Shown piece by piece: positions 1-8,745 of a stretch of 64,000 nucleotides of DNA. The stretch's first letter is position 1. The number at the start of each line of letters is the position of its first letter. This DNA is from JAHRVQ01 sp964548025 (lineage in GTDB: Bacteria > Pseudomonadota > Gammaproteobacteria > Pseudomonadales > Azotimanducaceae): assembly GCA_964548025.1 (NCBI GenBank), contig CAZJRI010000003.1, positions 23,355 through 87,354 of the forward strand, read 5' to 3'. The notes below the pieces were generated by a model, which saw nothing but the letters and a program-made list of their open reading frames with translations, was not told where the DNA came from and did no database searches. A program made the position numbers and the translations under genes.

Positions 1-85
1 CAATCACGCACTATCTGCTGTGCTGTTGATCTCTTCATTACTATCGTCTGGGTAGTATGGCACTAACTTATGACACAATTGACTG

Positions 86-883
86 CTAGCCCGTATCCCC
101 TACCTCATCTACCTGCGATCTCGCCATCTTGTCTGCGGTTCTTTCGTTTATTGCCTCGATATCTTTTCTCAGCGCACCATCAACCTGTCGTTTGTTTGCA
201 TAGGCGAGGAACGCACGTAATTTATCGCTCTTACTCGCCCGCTCCGTCCTTCTGGACAGGGTTTCAAGATCTCTCAATTTTCGATGTCGGAGCCCCATCA
301 TGGGTCTGCTTGATTCCAGATCAATCAGCCTGACATGGCATGCCTTGTCGACATACCGGACAAAGATGTGTTTCGCATAGAGATTGCGATGCTCAATACC
401 CGCATCATGCAATTTCGAAATTGCACGACCAACAGATCTGGCAATCTCCTGCTTTTTAGTTGATGTAATCCCTGAGTTCGATGCCAGAATCTTATCCAGG
501 GGATGGTAATTTATCAGTGCTTCAGTCACCAGTACGGCCTGATATTCACCCTGCACTTTCCGCCAGCCAAAATAGACAACGTCAAGACAGGGGATTTCTT
601 TTTCGTGGTACCAGTTTATCTTGTCGAATTCGGCCTTTAGAGTGGGCACTCTCAGTCGGAACATACCGGGTTTGTAGGTCAGATGATTACTCTGCCTCTT
701 GACATAAAACACACTGTTTTCACGCTCAAACCGGCAGACGGTACTCCAACCTCCCCTGTCAAAATTACCCTCGTCCACGGGCTCAAGATTCAATGTCCAC
801 CAGGAATCAAATGTATTGAGCCCCTCACCCGTCAGATAAGGGTCCCAGCCGGGGGATATAAATTGTTGTTTTAATAACGGCAT
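86..883 (-). CDS. Lipopolysaccharide kinase (Kdo/WaaP/InaA) family protein, catalytic Asp replaced by Asn
   Basis: This 265-residue protein fits the LPS-core/Kdo kinase family, small protein-kinase-like enzymes that phosphorylate LPS core sugars at the inner membrane. Visible kinase landmarks are a lysine in YVKR (about residue 62), a helix-C-like glutamate (E85), the loop H165-R166-N167-L-Y-A-K-H-I-F, and the metal-binding-loop equivalent L-I-D188-L-E. The family normally has HRD where this protein has HRN, so the catalytic base is missing. The fold assignment is good. Activity and substrate are uncertain, and it could be a pseudokinase. It is divergent from the methyltransferase gene at 1011. 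Confidence 0.8.
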   Translation of the reverse strand: MPLLKQQFISPGWDPYLTGEGLNTFDSWWTLNLEPVDEGNFDRGGWSTVCRFERENSVFYVKRQSNHLTYKPGMFRLRVPTLKAEFDKINWYHEKEIPCLDVVYFGWRKVQGEYQAVLVTEALINYHPLDKILASNSGITSTKKQEIARSVGRAISKLHDAGIEHRNLYAKHIFVRYVDKACHVRLIDLESSRPMMGLRHRKLRDLETLSRRTERASKSDKLRAFLAYANKRQVDGALRKDIEAINERTADKMARSQVDEVGDTG

Positions 884-1010
884 CGAATACCCGTAATGTC
901 CCTTTCGATAATCCCGATTCTGGTATGAGAACCGAGAGTAGGATATAAAGCAACTTTATTGCCTCCCGTGGCACAGATTAACGCTTAACGCCCAACAAGG
1001 ACTGAGAATT

Positions 1011-1676
1011 TTGGCAGAAGAAGCCCGAAACTATAAGTCGCGAATCAAGCACAACCCGCAAGTTGCAGAAGACTACAAGGATAGAAAAGCTCACAAGCAC
1101 CAGGCGGAGATGAATCTCGTGCGTAAGGGCTTCGAAATGGTTGATGGCGTTTCCAGTGTGCTGGATGCTCCCTGCGGCGTCGGTCGAGCTACCATACTGC
1201 TGGCGTCCATGGGTTTCACTGCAACCGGACTGGATCTGGGCGAGGGCGCCGTCGCTGCCGCACGAGACGAACTTGAAGCTTCCGGATATCCAGGCGAAAT
1301 TGTCGCCGGTGACATGGAGAACCTCGACTACAAAGACCGTTGGTTCGACGCTGTACTCTGCTTTAGACTCTATCACCACTTTCCGAATGAGAAGATACGC
1401 GAGAAGATCATCGCTGAAATCTGCCGGGTCGCTGGCAAATATGTACTCATCTCTTATTTCTCTCCCTATTCATTTACTTCGGTCAAACGTGCCCTGCGTG
1501 CCAGACTTACCGCAAAGAAATCCATGCAGCATGCAACATCACTTGATTCAATCGTTGAAAAATTCAGCCAGCAGGGCTTTAGCCTTGTTGCCGACAATGC
1601 CCAGTTACCATTCCTGCATACCTTGCATCTGGCTGTTTTCAAGCGAAATACAGCCCAACCTGGCCAGGAGGCTTAG
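1011..1676 (+). CDS. Class I SAM-dependent methyltransferase
   Basis: This 221-residue protein has a Rossmann-type methyltransferase fold. Motif I (VLDAPCGVGRAT) lies at about residues 50-61, the acidic end of beta-2 is GLDLGEG at about 73-79, and a GDMENLDYKDRWFDAVLC stretch covers motifs II/III. The substrate cannot be told; the FRLYHHF segment and overall layout resemble the UbiE/Methyltransf_11 group. The start is TTG, preceded by AAGGACTGAG as a plausible ribosome site. It is divergent from the LPS-kinase-like gene, so it may be linked to envelope or small-molecule modification, but that is inference. Confidence 0.85.
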   Translation: MAEEARNYKSRIKHNPQVAEDYKDRKAHKHQAEMNLVRKGFEMVDGVSSVLDAPCGVGRATILLASMGFTATGLDLGEGAVAAARDELEASGYPGEIVAGDMENLDYKDRWFDAVLCFRLYHHFPNEKIREKIIAEICRVAGKYVLISYFSPYSFTSVKRALRARLTAKKSMQHATSLDSIVEKFSQQGFSLVADNAQLPFLHTLHLAVFKRNTAQPGQEA

Positions 1677-1804
1677 CCAGCGTCAGGTAGGGAGTTGATT
1701 ACTCTTTTCTGCAACAGCGATACTCAAGCCAGAATTCATCTCGGATATGGATTTAAGACGAACATATTCTCGTGGTGAGGACACCATCGGTCACGGCTGG
1801 CTTC

Positions 1805-2620
1805 CTAGGATCGCACACCTCTATCCTTGCGGCCACGGTAATCCTGATCAAACAGGCGTTTTGGATGCAGTCCATTTACATGGCCCATGAAGCCCGGTTC
1901 CCTGATGCTATAGCCGAGTAAACTCTGTACGCGGGGTGAAAATTGAGCAGCCCTCTCAGGCGGAACCACGAGGCTCATATTCTCCAGTTGCCGAAGCCAG
2001 GGCTGACAATATTGTGGCGTTATCGCCATTCTTGTTGACTCCGAATTATTACCACCGCCCCTGTGAAGCAGTGCACCGTGATATACAATGACTGAGCCGG
2101 CCATCATGATAACCTGCTGAATATCCTGTTCTTTTATATCTTTCTCGCTCTCTAGAAGATGACTTCGTGCTATGAATTCGGTTGCGCCATTTTCTTCCGT
2201 AAAGTCATCAAACGCCCAGAGTGCGCTCATACCGTTTAATTCAGTGCGAGGTCTGTTTGGCACCTGGCCATGATCAGCGTGAAAGCTCTGGGGTGTTTCG
2301 CCTGGATGAATATTAATCACGAGATTCGAACTCAGCAGAAAATTCGGAGAGAGGAATTCATCGATAATCGACAAAACCCTGTCATGCTCAACAATCAGTG
2401 CCAGTTGAGGCAATTTGGCAAGCAGCGCATAGACCCGCTCAGTCGAATAACCTTCAAAGTCGTTTCGCCCCATATGTGTCTTCTTAAGCCATGGCTTGAG
2501 CGCCGTCTTAACAGATGCAACCTGTTCAGCGGTCAGGACATCCTGAAGAATGATGTAGCCATTTTCAGCAACTGATTCAACCTGTTCTTTGAGGTTCACG
2601 ATAGGGGATCCCGATATCAT
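1805..2620 (-). CDS. Phytanoyl-CoA dioxygenase (PhyH) family Fe(II)/2-oxoglutarate oxygenase
   Basis: From the ATG at 2620 the protein is 271 residues. It has the double-stranded beta-helix iron motif H114-x-D116 (FHADHG) and a distal histidine in LLH186RGGG, followed by STR197, which would bind 2-oxoglutarate. The family hydroxylates fatty acyl-CoA or small molecules using O2 and 2-oxoglutarate. An in-frame GTG, TTG or ATG further upstream (2692) would add 24 residues but would overlap the preceding gene, so the shorter start is preferred although no strong ribosome site is seen. Substrate unknown. It lies just downstream of a small membrane protein gene on the same strand. Confidence 0.85.
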   Translation of the reverse strand: MISGSPIVNLKEQVESVAENGYIILQDVLTAEQVASVKTALKPWLKKTHMGRNDFEGYSTERVYALLAKLPQLALIVEHDRVLSIIDEFLSPNFLLSSNLVINIHPGETPQSFHADHGQVPNRPRTELNGMSALWAFDDFTEENGATEFIARSHLLESEKDIKEQDIQQVIMMAGSVIVYHGALLHRGGGNNSESTRMAITPQYCQPWLRQLENMSLVVPPERAAQFSPRVQSLLGYSIREPGFMGHVNGLHPKRLFDQDYRGRKDRGVRS

Positions 2621-2642
2621 TTTGGTACAATCATAAAATGCA

Positions 2643-3158
2643 TTACCGGGGTTGCCAATCCCGGTATTTAATATGAGCGGGCTCACTGGCAACCTTCACC
2701 TTGTCAGACTGATCCGCTAACCATTCAAACCACTCTCCCCAGGAAGGTTGATTGGATTCCTCCCGCAAATCATATTGAATCTGCTTCAATTTGCGATTCA
2801 TCGTGGATACGACGCCGCCAACCAGATCAATCACCAGTGAAAAAGGTGCAATTCGGCTATAGACAAGCAATCCCATCGTCTCGAACGACGTAGTAACTGT
2901 CACTGCGGCATTCGTGTACGCATCCCCCCGGGCTCGCAGCTCTTCAAGGGTCATACCATCCGGAAGCGTTTGTACCAGGGCGATCGCCTCTGCCAGTACG
3001 GGATTGTAGAAGGTTTGCATCAGGTTACTGGCAACCGCATCTTTCTGTTGTGTTCGGTATTGGATAATCTGAAAATAGCCAAAAACCAGGCCGGTCAATA
3101 TCGAACCGGCACCAATAATTTCAGCCCAATTGGCGACTGAGGTTAAAGTGGCATCCAT
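2643..3158 (-). CDS. Small membrane-anchored protein, DUF4760-like
   Basis: This protein of about 171 residues has one N-terminal transmembrane segment (roughly residues 10-30: AEIIGAGSILTGLVFGYFQI) followed by a helical cytoplasmic domain. The pattern resembles the uncharacterised DUF4760 group. The ATG at 3158 is preferred over an upstream in-frame TTG because GGGAGG lies seven bases before it. It is followed closely by the PhyH-family gene on the same strand, so the two may be cotranscribed. No catalytic motif is visible and no function is proposed. Confidence 0.6.
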   Translation of the reverse strand: MDATLTSVANWAEIIGAGSILTGLVFGYFQIIQYRTQQKDAVASNLMQTFYNPVLAEAIALVQTLPDGMTLEELRARGDAYTNAAVTVTTSFETMGLLVYSRIAPFSLVIDLVGGVVSTMNRKLKQIQYDLREESNQPSWGEWFEWLADQSDKVKVASEPAHIKYRDWQPR

Positions 3159-3343
3159 AGACGATCCTCCCAAGGCTTTTTATTAAGTATGATCATTTCT
3201 GCACCGAAAGACGAACAACAGAATTAATCCTGGATGTGCCTGGCACAGTACGCAAGAGTCGCTTTGTATTAACTTGAATCAAACAGGATAGGGTACGTGA
3301 ATAGCCAGCTTATAACTACAAATCTCTCATTCTGTATTTATGA

Positions 3344-4378
3344 ATGATGGATAACCAGTCTAATATTATCGCGCCCATGATGATCAGGTGGGCTGGGTAT
3401 TCTTTCGACAATAAGTACAAAGTTCTGATCGGTTCTTTCCTGGTGATACTTCTCTTTGCCTTTCAATTGCCTAAAACTCATTTCGATCCCGATACAGGAA
3501 CCTGGCTCGGTGATGACAATCATGCCTTCAAAGCCTATCAGAATTTTCTGGATCAATACGGCAGAGAAGACTTCGTCATCCTGGGTATTGAAAATGAAAA
3601 TGTCTTCAGTAATACGGGAATGGCTCAAATCAGAGATCTTCATCAAACTATCATCGAGAGAGTACCGTATATCTATTCGGTCGAAAGCCTGATCAACGCC
3701 CGTGCAATCTACGGCACTGAAGACGAGGTGATAGCTGAAGAATTGCTTCAAAAATGGCCTGTCAGCGACGCTGAATGGCAGGAAAAAAAGCGCTTCGCAC
3801 TTTCAAATCCAGCTATGGTCAACCGATTCGTGTCGAAAGACGCAAGGTTCGCAACAATCATTATCAGACTTGATCGATATGCCAATTTTGAACCTGATCT
3901 GGCATCGTTTCCTGATCAGACTGATGCATCTCTCTTTACAGAGGATAAAAGTTCAGAACCGGAAAAACTGGACATGGAACAATTCGATGAAGTGATTGTT
4001 TCTTTGCAGACCATAGTTGACGAATTTGAAATTGATGGAAAGCAGACTGTTATCGCCGGTGGCGTCATGTTTGCAAATTCACTGTACCACTGGATGATCG
4101 GTGACTATACCAAACTGATCCTGATTATCATGGTGATCTCGATCACTATCCTCTATTTAATCTTCCGCACGCTAACTGGACTGTTAGCACCAATTGTTGT
4201 TTCGACGGCAACACTCGTTTCCAGTTTTGGCTTAATGGCGGCAATGGGTTCACCAATACGACTACCGACACTGATGATCCCAAGCTTGTTATTCGTGATG
4301 GCCATCGCAGATTCAATCCACATCCAGACAATCTTTATTATCGTATTCGATTGGGCGACAGCAGGTTCGACGCCATAA
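3344..4378 (+). CDS. MMPL/RND-family exporter, 5' part of a frameshifted gene
   Basis: This is the first part of an MMPL-type RND transporter of about 800 residues. It has transmembrane segment 1 near residues 25-45, a periplasmic porter domain, then the start of the membrane block at about residue 250. Homology-like continuity breaks near 4335-4360: the sequence after IHIQTIF runs into nonsense here but continues well in another frame (YRIRLGDSRFDAI), which belongs to the gene at 4351-5751. One missing base would restore a single ORF of 3344-5751. This is either an assembly or sequencing error or a real null mutation. The family exports lipids and hydrophobic compounds. Confidence 0.8.
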   Translation: MMDNQSNIIAPMMIRWAGYSFDNKYKVLIGSFLVILLFAFQLPKTHFDPDTGTWLGDDNHAFKAYQNFLDQYGREDFVILGIENENVFSNTGMAQIRDLHQTIIERVPYIYSVESLINARAIYGTEDEVIAEELLQKWPVSDAEWQEKKRFALSNPAMVNRFVSKDARFATIIIRLDRYANFEPDLASFPDQTDASLFTEDKSSEPEKLDMEQFDEVIVSLQTIVDEFEIDGKQTVIAGGVMFANSLYHWMIGDYTKLILIIMVISITILYLIFRTLTGLLAPIVVSTATLVSSFGLMAAMGSPIRLPTLMIPSLLFVMAIADSIHIQTIFIIVFDWATAGSTP

Positions 4379-5751
4379 CCTATGCCATGGGTTATGCAGG
4401 TGTACCGGTTCTCTATACAACCCTCACGACCGCTGGCGCATTTGCCTCATTTGCTATCTCAGACCTCATACCAATCGCCGACATAGGCTTCTTCGGCCCT
4501 GTGGGTGTGCTATTTGCATTCGTTTATACCCTGCTGCTGTTACCACCACTTTTCGCATTCGGTTCGGTTAATCGAGTTGTTGTTTCGAGCAAGCCCCCAC
4601 GCTCTACCGAGATGCTATTGCGGGTGAGTGGATTTTCACTCAGCCACCCCAGGATGGTAATTTCAATTGCCGCAATCATGGGCATTATATTCATCCTGGC
4701 TGTACCGAATATAAAACTATCTCACAACGAACTTGGATGGATTCCGCAGGATTCAGAACTCATGAATGCAATTAATGTGATGGACAGTAAGAGCATGGGA
4801 ACCGAATCAATGGAAATCACCATTGATCTGCAACAGAGGGACGGGTTTCGGGATCCTGTGTACTTAAAGAAGCTACAAAGAGCGGTTGATAAAATTCAGA
4901 ACATTGACGATGCCAATATAACCCTCACAAATGTTGTCTCGTTAGTTGATGTTGTTAAAGAACTCAATAGAGCACTCAACGAAAACCGAATGCAAGCTTA
5001 TCGTATTCCAGACGATAGAAATTTAGTCAGCCAGGAGTTATTGCTATTTGAAGGCAGCGGCAGATCTGATCTTGAGCAACTGGTAGATCTCGATTTTTCA
5101 ACTACTCGGCTGACCCTGCTGGTTCGTAAAACAGATGCACTATATTACAAGCCCTATCTCGATAAAGTCAGAGAAGCCGTTGAAAGCGAATTTCCCGATG
5201 CCAAAATTGAATTGACAGGCCTTCTCGCAATCGCCGCTTACTCGTTTTCTACATTGCTTTCTTCGATGGCGAATTCCTACTTCGTGCTGTTTTTCGTGAC
5301 AGTTCCACTGATGATGATTCTGGTCAGGAGTTTCAAAATGGGCTGCCTCTCAATGGTACCGAATTTCTTCCCACTACTTTTTTGTCTGGGGATGATGGTC
5401 ATAGTTGACTCTCCACTCAACATAGTAAGTATGTTGGTGGGTGGTATTGCAATTGGCGTCATCGTCGATGATACCATCCATTTCATCCACCATTTTAAAC
5501 AGCACTACATACGTACCAATTCGGTTGACATTGCCGTTGGAAAAACCATCGAGACGACGGGTAAAGCGCTTCTCTTTACATCAGTACTATTCGTGATTGC
5601 CGGGATGATAGATATCGTTGCAACCATGCCTATTTTCACAACCTTTGGGCTGTTTCTTGCCCTGATTATTACGGTCGCTTTTCTTTCGGATATCATCTTG
5701 ATGCCTGCTTTGGTGAAAGTCATTTTCCCTGACAGGTCCATCAGCTCATGA
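4351..5751 (+). CDS. MMPL/RND-family exporter, 3' part of a frameshifted gene
   Basis: This is the continuation of the transporter begun at 3344. It carries the rest of the first membrane block (GVPVLYTTLTTAGAFASFAI), a second periplasmic domain, and a second membrane block with the GVIVDDTIHFIHHF segment; the Asp and His in that motif are typical of proton-driven RND/MMPL proteins. The ATG at 4351 is internal to the real gene and is not expected to be a natural start, because it would leave a protein lacking its first membrane half. The gene ends at 5751, about 160 bp before the SoxC-like gene. Confidence 0.8.
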   Translation: MGDSRFDAITYAMGYAGVPVLYTTLTTAGAFASFAISDLIPIADIGFFGPVGVLFAFVYTLLLLPPLFAFGSVNRVVVSSKPPRSTEMLLRVSGFSLSHPRMVISIAAIMGIIFILAVPNIKLSHNELGWIPQDSELMNAINVMDSKSMGTESMEITIDLQQRDGFRDPVYLKKLQRAVDKIQNIDDANITLTNVVSLVDVVKELNRALNENRMQAYRIPDDRNLVSQELLLFEGSGRSDLEQLVDLDFSTTRLTLLVRKTDALYYKPYLDKVREAVESEFPDAKIELTGLLAIAAYSFSTLLSSMANSYFVLFFVTVPLMMILVRSFKMGCLSMVPNFFPLLFCLGMMVIVDSPLNIVSMLVGGIAIGVIVDDTIHFIHHFKQHYIRTNSVDIAVGKTIETTGKALLFTSVLFVIAGMIDIVATMPIFTTFGLFLALIITVAFLSDIILMPALVKVIFPDRSISS

Positions 5752-5860
5752 GAGCCTGTCAGCTCTATGGCCATGTTGGTCCTGTCGCATTTCGATGTGG
5801 CGTCGTTTGATGAATACGGTATGATGACCGGAGCCAAGCAACCATCTGCTTTTTTTGAAT

Positions 5861-5899
5861 CAACAAAATAAAGCAACAAAATAAAGTAATAAAATAAAG
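5861..5899. repeat. Three 13-bp tandem repeats upstream of the SoxC-like gene
   Basis: Three adjacent copies of CAACAAAATAAAG-type units (5861-5873, 5874-5886, 5887-5899; the third reads TAATAAAATAAAG) end ten bases before the ATG at 5909. The last unit overlaps the AAGGA ribosome-site region. Copy-number change here could alter spacing or translation of the downstream gene; that role is inference. Confidence 0.85.
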
Positions 5900-5908
5900 G
5901 AAAACACA

Positions 5909-7144
5909 ATGTCTGATCATGCCGCAGGTGGAGGACTCATGGATCGACGAACCCTGCTCAAGATGGCTGGTGCAGGAGTAGCAGGAGGATTTCTGGTCCC
6001 GGCAAGTGCACAGCAGGACTGGACGACGCACTCCGGTAAACCCCAGAGCGAATATGGCGCTCCCTCAAGATTCGCCAGTTTAAAAAGAGAAGGGGTAGGC
6101 GGGCATGCATTTGGCCCTGAAGCAGGCGCTTCTTCAACGCCGCTCCAGGATCTGAACGGTACGATAACCCCAAATAGTCTTCATTTCGAACGACATCACA
6201 GCGGGATACCTGATATTGATCCTGCACTCCACAAGCTTTCTATTTATGGTGATGTTGATAGGCAGTTACAATTCAGCTACCAGGATCTGATGGCATATCC
6301 CAAAGAAACACATATCTACTTCCTGGAATGTTCCGGTAACAGTTTCCGGAATGCCTTTCCCAACGCTGCTGATGCAACGGTCGGTACGCTTAATGGATTG
6401 TTGTCCTGTGCAGAATGGACAGGGATACCATTGCGCTATCTACTGGAAGAAGCTGGTGTAAAAAACGATGCACGCTGGATAGTCGCCGAAGGTGCCGATG
6501 CTGCCGGCATGAGCCGTAGCGTCCCAATGGAAATGGCTCTCGATAACGTGATGGTTGCCCTTTTTCAGAACGGTGAACCCTTAAGACCCGCACAGGGTTA
6601 TCCGATGCGTCTGCTCGTTCCCGGTGCTGAGGGAAATATAAGCGTCAAATGGCTGCAGAAACTAAAGGTGCAGCAGACACCAGCATATACCAAGGATGAA
6701 ACGAGTAAATACACGGATTTGCTCCCGGAGGGTGGCAAGGCAGAGATGTTTTCACTAAAGATGGGCGTGAAGTCGCTGATTACATCTCCTTCGGGAACGA
6801 TGAAACTCGAAAGAAAAGGTGTCTATGAAATATCAGGTGTCGCCTGGTCTGGTGATGGCGCGATAAAAAAGGTAGAGGTAAGTGCAGACGGCGGTAAATC
6901 ATGGATGGAAGCTGCATTGCAGTCTGAAGCTAAATCGTTGAGTCTGGCCAGATTCAGAATCCCCTGGCGCTGGCAAGGCCAAAAAGCAGTTCTTCAAAGT
7001 CGTGCAGTTGATGAAAAAGGGAATATTCAACCATCGCGAAATGATGCACTGGCCAGATATTCTCGCGCCAGTTTTTATCATTTCAATGGCATTCAGAGCT
7101 GGGAGGTAACCACTGACGGGGTGATTAAAAATGTCTATGCATAA
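5909..7144 (+). CDS. soxC: SoxC-like sulfite dehydrogenase, molybdopterin subunit
   Basis: This 411-residue periplasmic molybdoenzyme belongs to the sulfite-oxidase family. It has a twin-arginine signal (MDRRTLLKMAG at residues 11-21), the Mo-ligating cysteine C141 in YFLECSGNS, and a C-terminal dimerisation/Ig-like domain (KKVEVSADGGKSW). SoxC with SoxD oxidises sulfur-bound intermediates in the Sox pathway; other members oxidise sulfite. It overlaps the cytochrome gene by 14 bp, so the two form one unit. No soxXYZAB genes are in the window, so a stand-alone sulfite or S-oxide role is equally possible. An alternative ATG at 5939 has its own GGAGG. Confidence 0.85.
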   Translation: MSDHAAGGGLMDRRTLLKMAGAGVAGGFLVPASAQQDWTTHSGKPQSEYGAPSRFASLKREGVGGHAFGPEAGASSTPLQDLNGTITPNSLHFERHHSGIPDIDPALHKLSIYGDVDRQLQFSYQDLMAYPKETHIYFLECSGNSFRNAFPNAADATVGTLNGLLSCAEWTGIPLRYLLEEAGVKNDARWIVAEGADAAGMSRSVPMEMALDNVMVALFQNGEPLRPAQGYPMRLLVPGAEGNISVKWLQKLKVQQTPAYTKDETSKYTDLLPEGGKAEMFSLKMGVKSLITSPSGTMKLERKGVYEISGVAWSGDGAIKKVEVSADGGKSWMEAALQSEAKSLSLARFRIPWRWQGQKAVLQSRAVDEKGNIQPSRNDALARYSRASFYHFNGIQSWEVTTDGVIKNVYA

Positions 7145-7682
7145 ATATTGCCTCCTCATCACACTCTTATCTGCCGCACTGCTCAACTCTCTGTTGGTCC
7201 TCGAAGTTGAAGCAGCAGGGCAGAATAAGGCAGGACTCGGTCATGACCTGAAACCTGCGCTTGGCAAAGTCGCGAAAATTGAGGAAACAGTCGTTTCCCC
7301 CGATGGATCAGGTTTGCCTGCTGGTCAGGGTAGCGTTTCTGAGGGCAGGATTCTTTACAAGGCAAAGTGTGCAAGTTGTCATGGCGATGATGGTAAACAA
7401 CCTGGCAATCAGATTGCTGGTGGGATAGGCAGCATTGCCACCGCGCGACCGATAAGAACTGTTGGGAGTTACTGGCCTTATGCCACGACTTTATATGACT
7501 ATATTGCCCGTGCAATGCCCTATAACGAACAGAAAAGCCTCTCGGCAAACGAAGTCTATGCGATAACCGCCTATGTTCTGAATCTGAATGAGATCATTGA
7601 CGATGAGGCATCCCTCAGCAGAGAAACTCTACCGGGGCTGGAAATGCCCAACCGGGCCGGATTTGTAGAATTGATTAAGTGA
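7131..7682 (+). CDS. Single-haem c-type cytochrome, SoxD-like electron acceptor of the SoxC-like enzyme
   Basis: This 183-residue protein has an N-terminal export signal (hydrophobic stretch 7-24), one haem-attachment motif C80-A-S-C83-H84, and a likely axial methionine in RAM129PYNE. It should take electrons from the molybdoenzyme encoded just upstream, whose 3' end it overlaps by 14 bp. Classical SoxD has two haem domains and is about twice as long, so this resembles its N-terminal haem half or SorB-like partners. An in-frame ATG two codons later (7137) is an alternative start. Localisation is periplasmic. Confidence 0.85.
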   Translation: MSMHKYCLLITLLSAALLNSLLVLEVEAAGQNKAGLGHDLKPALGKVAKIEETVVSPDGSGLPAGQGSVSEGRILYKAKCASCHGDDGKQPGNQIAGGIGSIATARPIRTVGSYWPYATTLYDYIARAMPYNEQKSLSANEVYAITAYVLNLNEIIDDEASLSRETLPGLEMPNRAGFVELIK

Positions 7683-7731
7683 GTGGCATTAACGCGCCTG
7701 GACAACTACTGGCACGGCAAGTCTAGCCCGG

Positions 7732-8730
7732 CTACGCCCAGTGGCCAGGGACCGCCATTCCAAGACGTTTTGCCATCGCCTGAATTTCTGGAGAAACCTC
7801 TTTACCCAACTGGGCACCAAGTGTATCGAGCGCTCGATTCATCATTTGAAAATTCCCGATCACTGCTGAGGCTCTAATGACCCCAACATCGCCCAAAACT
7901 GAGCGCAAATTTTCCCGGGCGACGTTCAACTGCTCTGTTTCTCCTCCAAGCAGGGCATCCGCAAATTCAATTAACTCTCGATAAAACCTGATACCGCACT
8001 TATTTTCAGGGTCAACGATAACACCGGGATCAAATTGAATATTATTTGCTTCACAACTCGCACGGAGCATACCAGTGTGAGCAATTGTTCAGTAAAAGCA
8101 ATCGTTATAATTTGAAGTCCTCGCCGCTAACAATTCTATCTGGCTGCGATGCAGATTCTTGACAATGCTGGTGTCCATCATTTCAGGCATACTGAGATAG
8201 ATTACCGAGTGAATATCCATAAGCGCCTTGTTTTCATCCGCAACTGCTGAAAAACAGTTGGGCGCACCAGCCACACCTCTTGTTGGCAACCAGCCACGAT
8301 TAATTTTTGCGCCCTTTACCTTTTCTCTTGCTGGTTCGCCTGACTTCGGTTCAGGCAATTTGCGAGGTGATTCACCAATACCAATTCTGTAGGTGTCCAG
8401 CGCAGAGAGCTGGGCGGTGATTGCAGTCAGTTCAACAAATGGCAGTTCATCAAGCCCATCACTAATGGACTGCTCTACCCAGGACCTGTCTATTGTGTGA
8501 GCATCGATTGCAATCTTGCGGGTAGAGAGAACTTCCACTTCAGACAGGCAATCTGTCGACAACTGGTCATCTTCCTGACTACCTGAAGCCCTGGCAGCTC
8601 GTACAACCTCTGCAATGCCTATCCTCTGCTCTCCATTAAACCAGGTGCCCGGCAGGGCAAATCGCTGCAGTTGCGATGAGATCATTTCATCTATCTCGTT
8701 CAGAAGTGAAGTTGCCTCATCGCTCATCAT
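7732..8730 (-). CDS. Selenoprotein: AhpD/carboxymuconolactone-decarboxylase-like protein with C-F-Y-U motif (UGA = Sec214)
   Basis: An in-frame TGA at 8091-8089 interrupts a continuous reading frame of 332 residues. Before it the protein reads NYNDCFY and after it TIAHTGMLR. AhpD-like proteins have CFYC-xxx-H at this position, so the TGA replaces the second redox cysteine and is read as Sec (C211-F-Y-U214, H218). The N-terminal half (residues 1-150) looks like a second, degenerate domain lacking CxxC. AGGAGG lies three to six bases before two adjacent ATGs (8730, 8727). A hairpin follows the UGA. The gene starts 15 bp after the DUF35 gene, so it is the third gene of a thiolase operon. Likely a thiol or selenol peroxidase or disulfide oxidoreductase; substrate unknown. 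Confidence 0.9.
8053..8088 (-). promoter_or_regulatory. Putative bacterial SECIS hairpin after UGA of AhpD-like selenoprotein 1
   Basis: Directly after the UGA the minus strand can fold two ways. A long stem pairs ACAA/TTGT, CTC/GAG, CAC/GTG and GG/CC over nt 1-36. A shorter one pairs GCTC with GAGT (nt 21-24 with 30-33) and exposes the loop CGTGC at nt 25-29. The short form puts its loop at the same distance as in the paralogue at 61878-61898. Both fit the 15-40 nt window used by SelB in bacteria; pairing was worked out by eye. Confidence 0.6.
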
Positions 8731-8745
8731 TCACCTCCTCTCAAC

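Noticed and set aside
4335..4360. Programmed ribosomal frameshift in the MMPL gene
   Set aside because: No slippery heptamer followed by a clear structure was recognised, and the family is not known to use frameshifting; an indel is simpler.
7732..8730. Two separate genes or a nonsense-mutated pseudogene
   Set aside because: The frame and homology continue exactly across the TGA, and the codon replaces a conserved redox cysteine, as in selenoproteins. The same feature repeats in a paralogue and in two other families.
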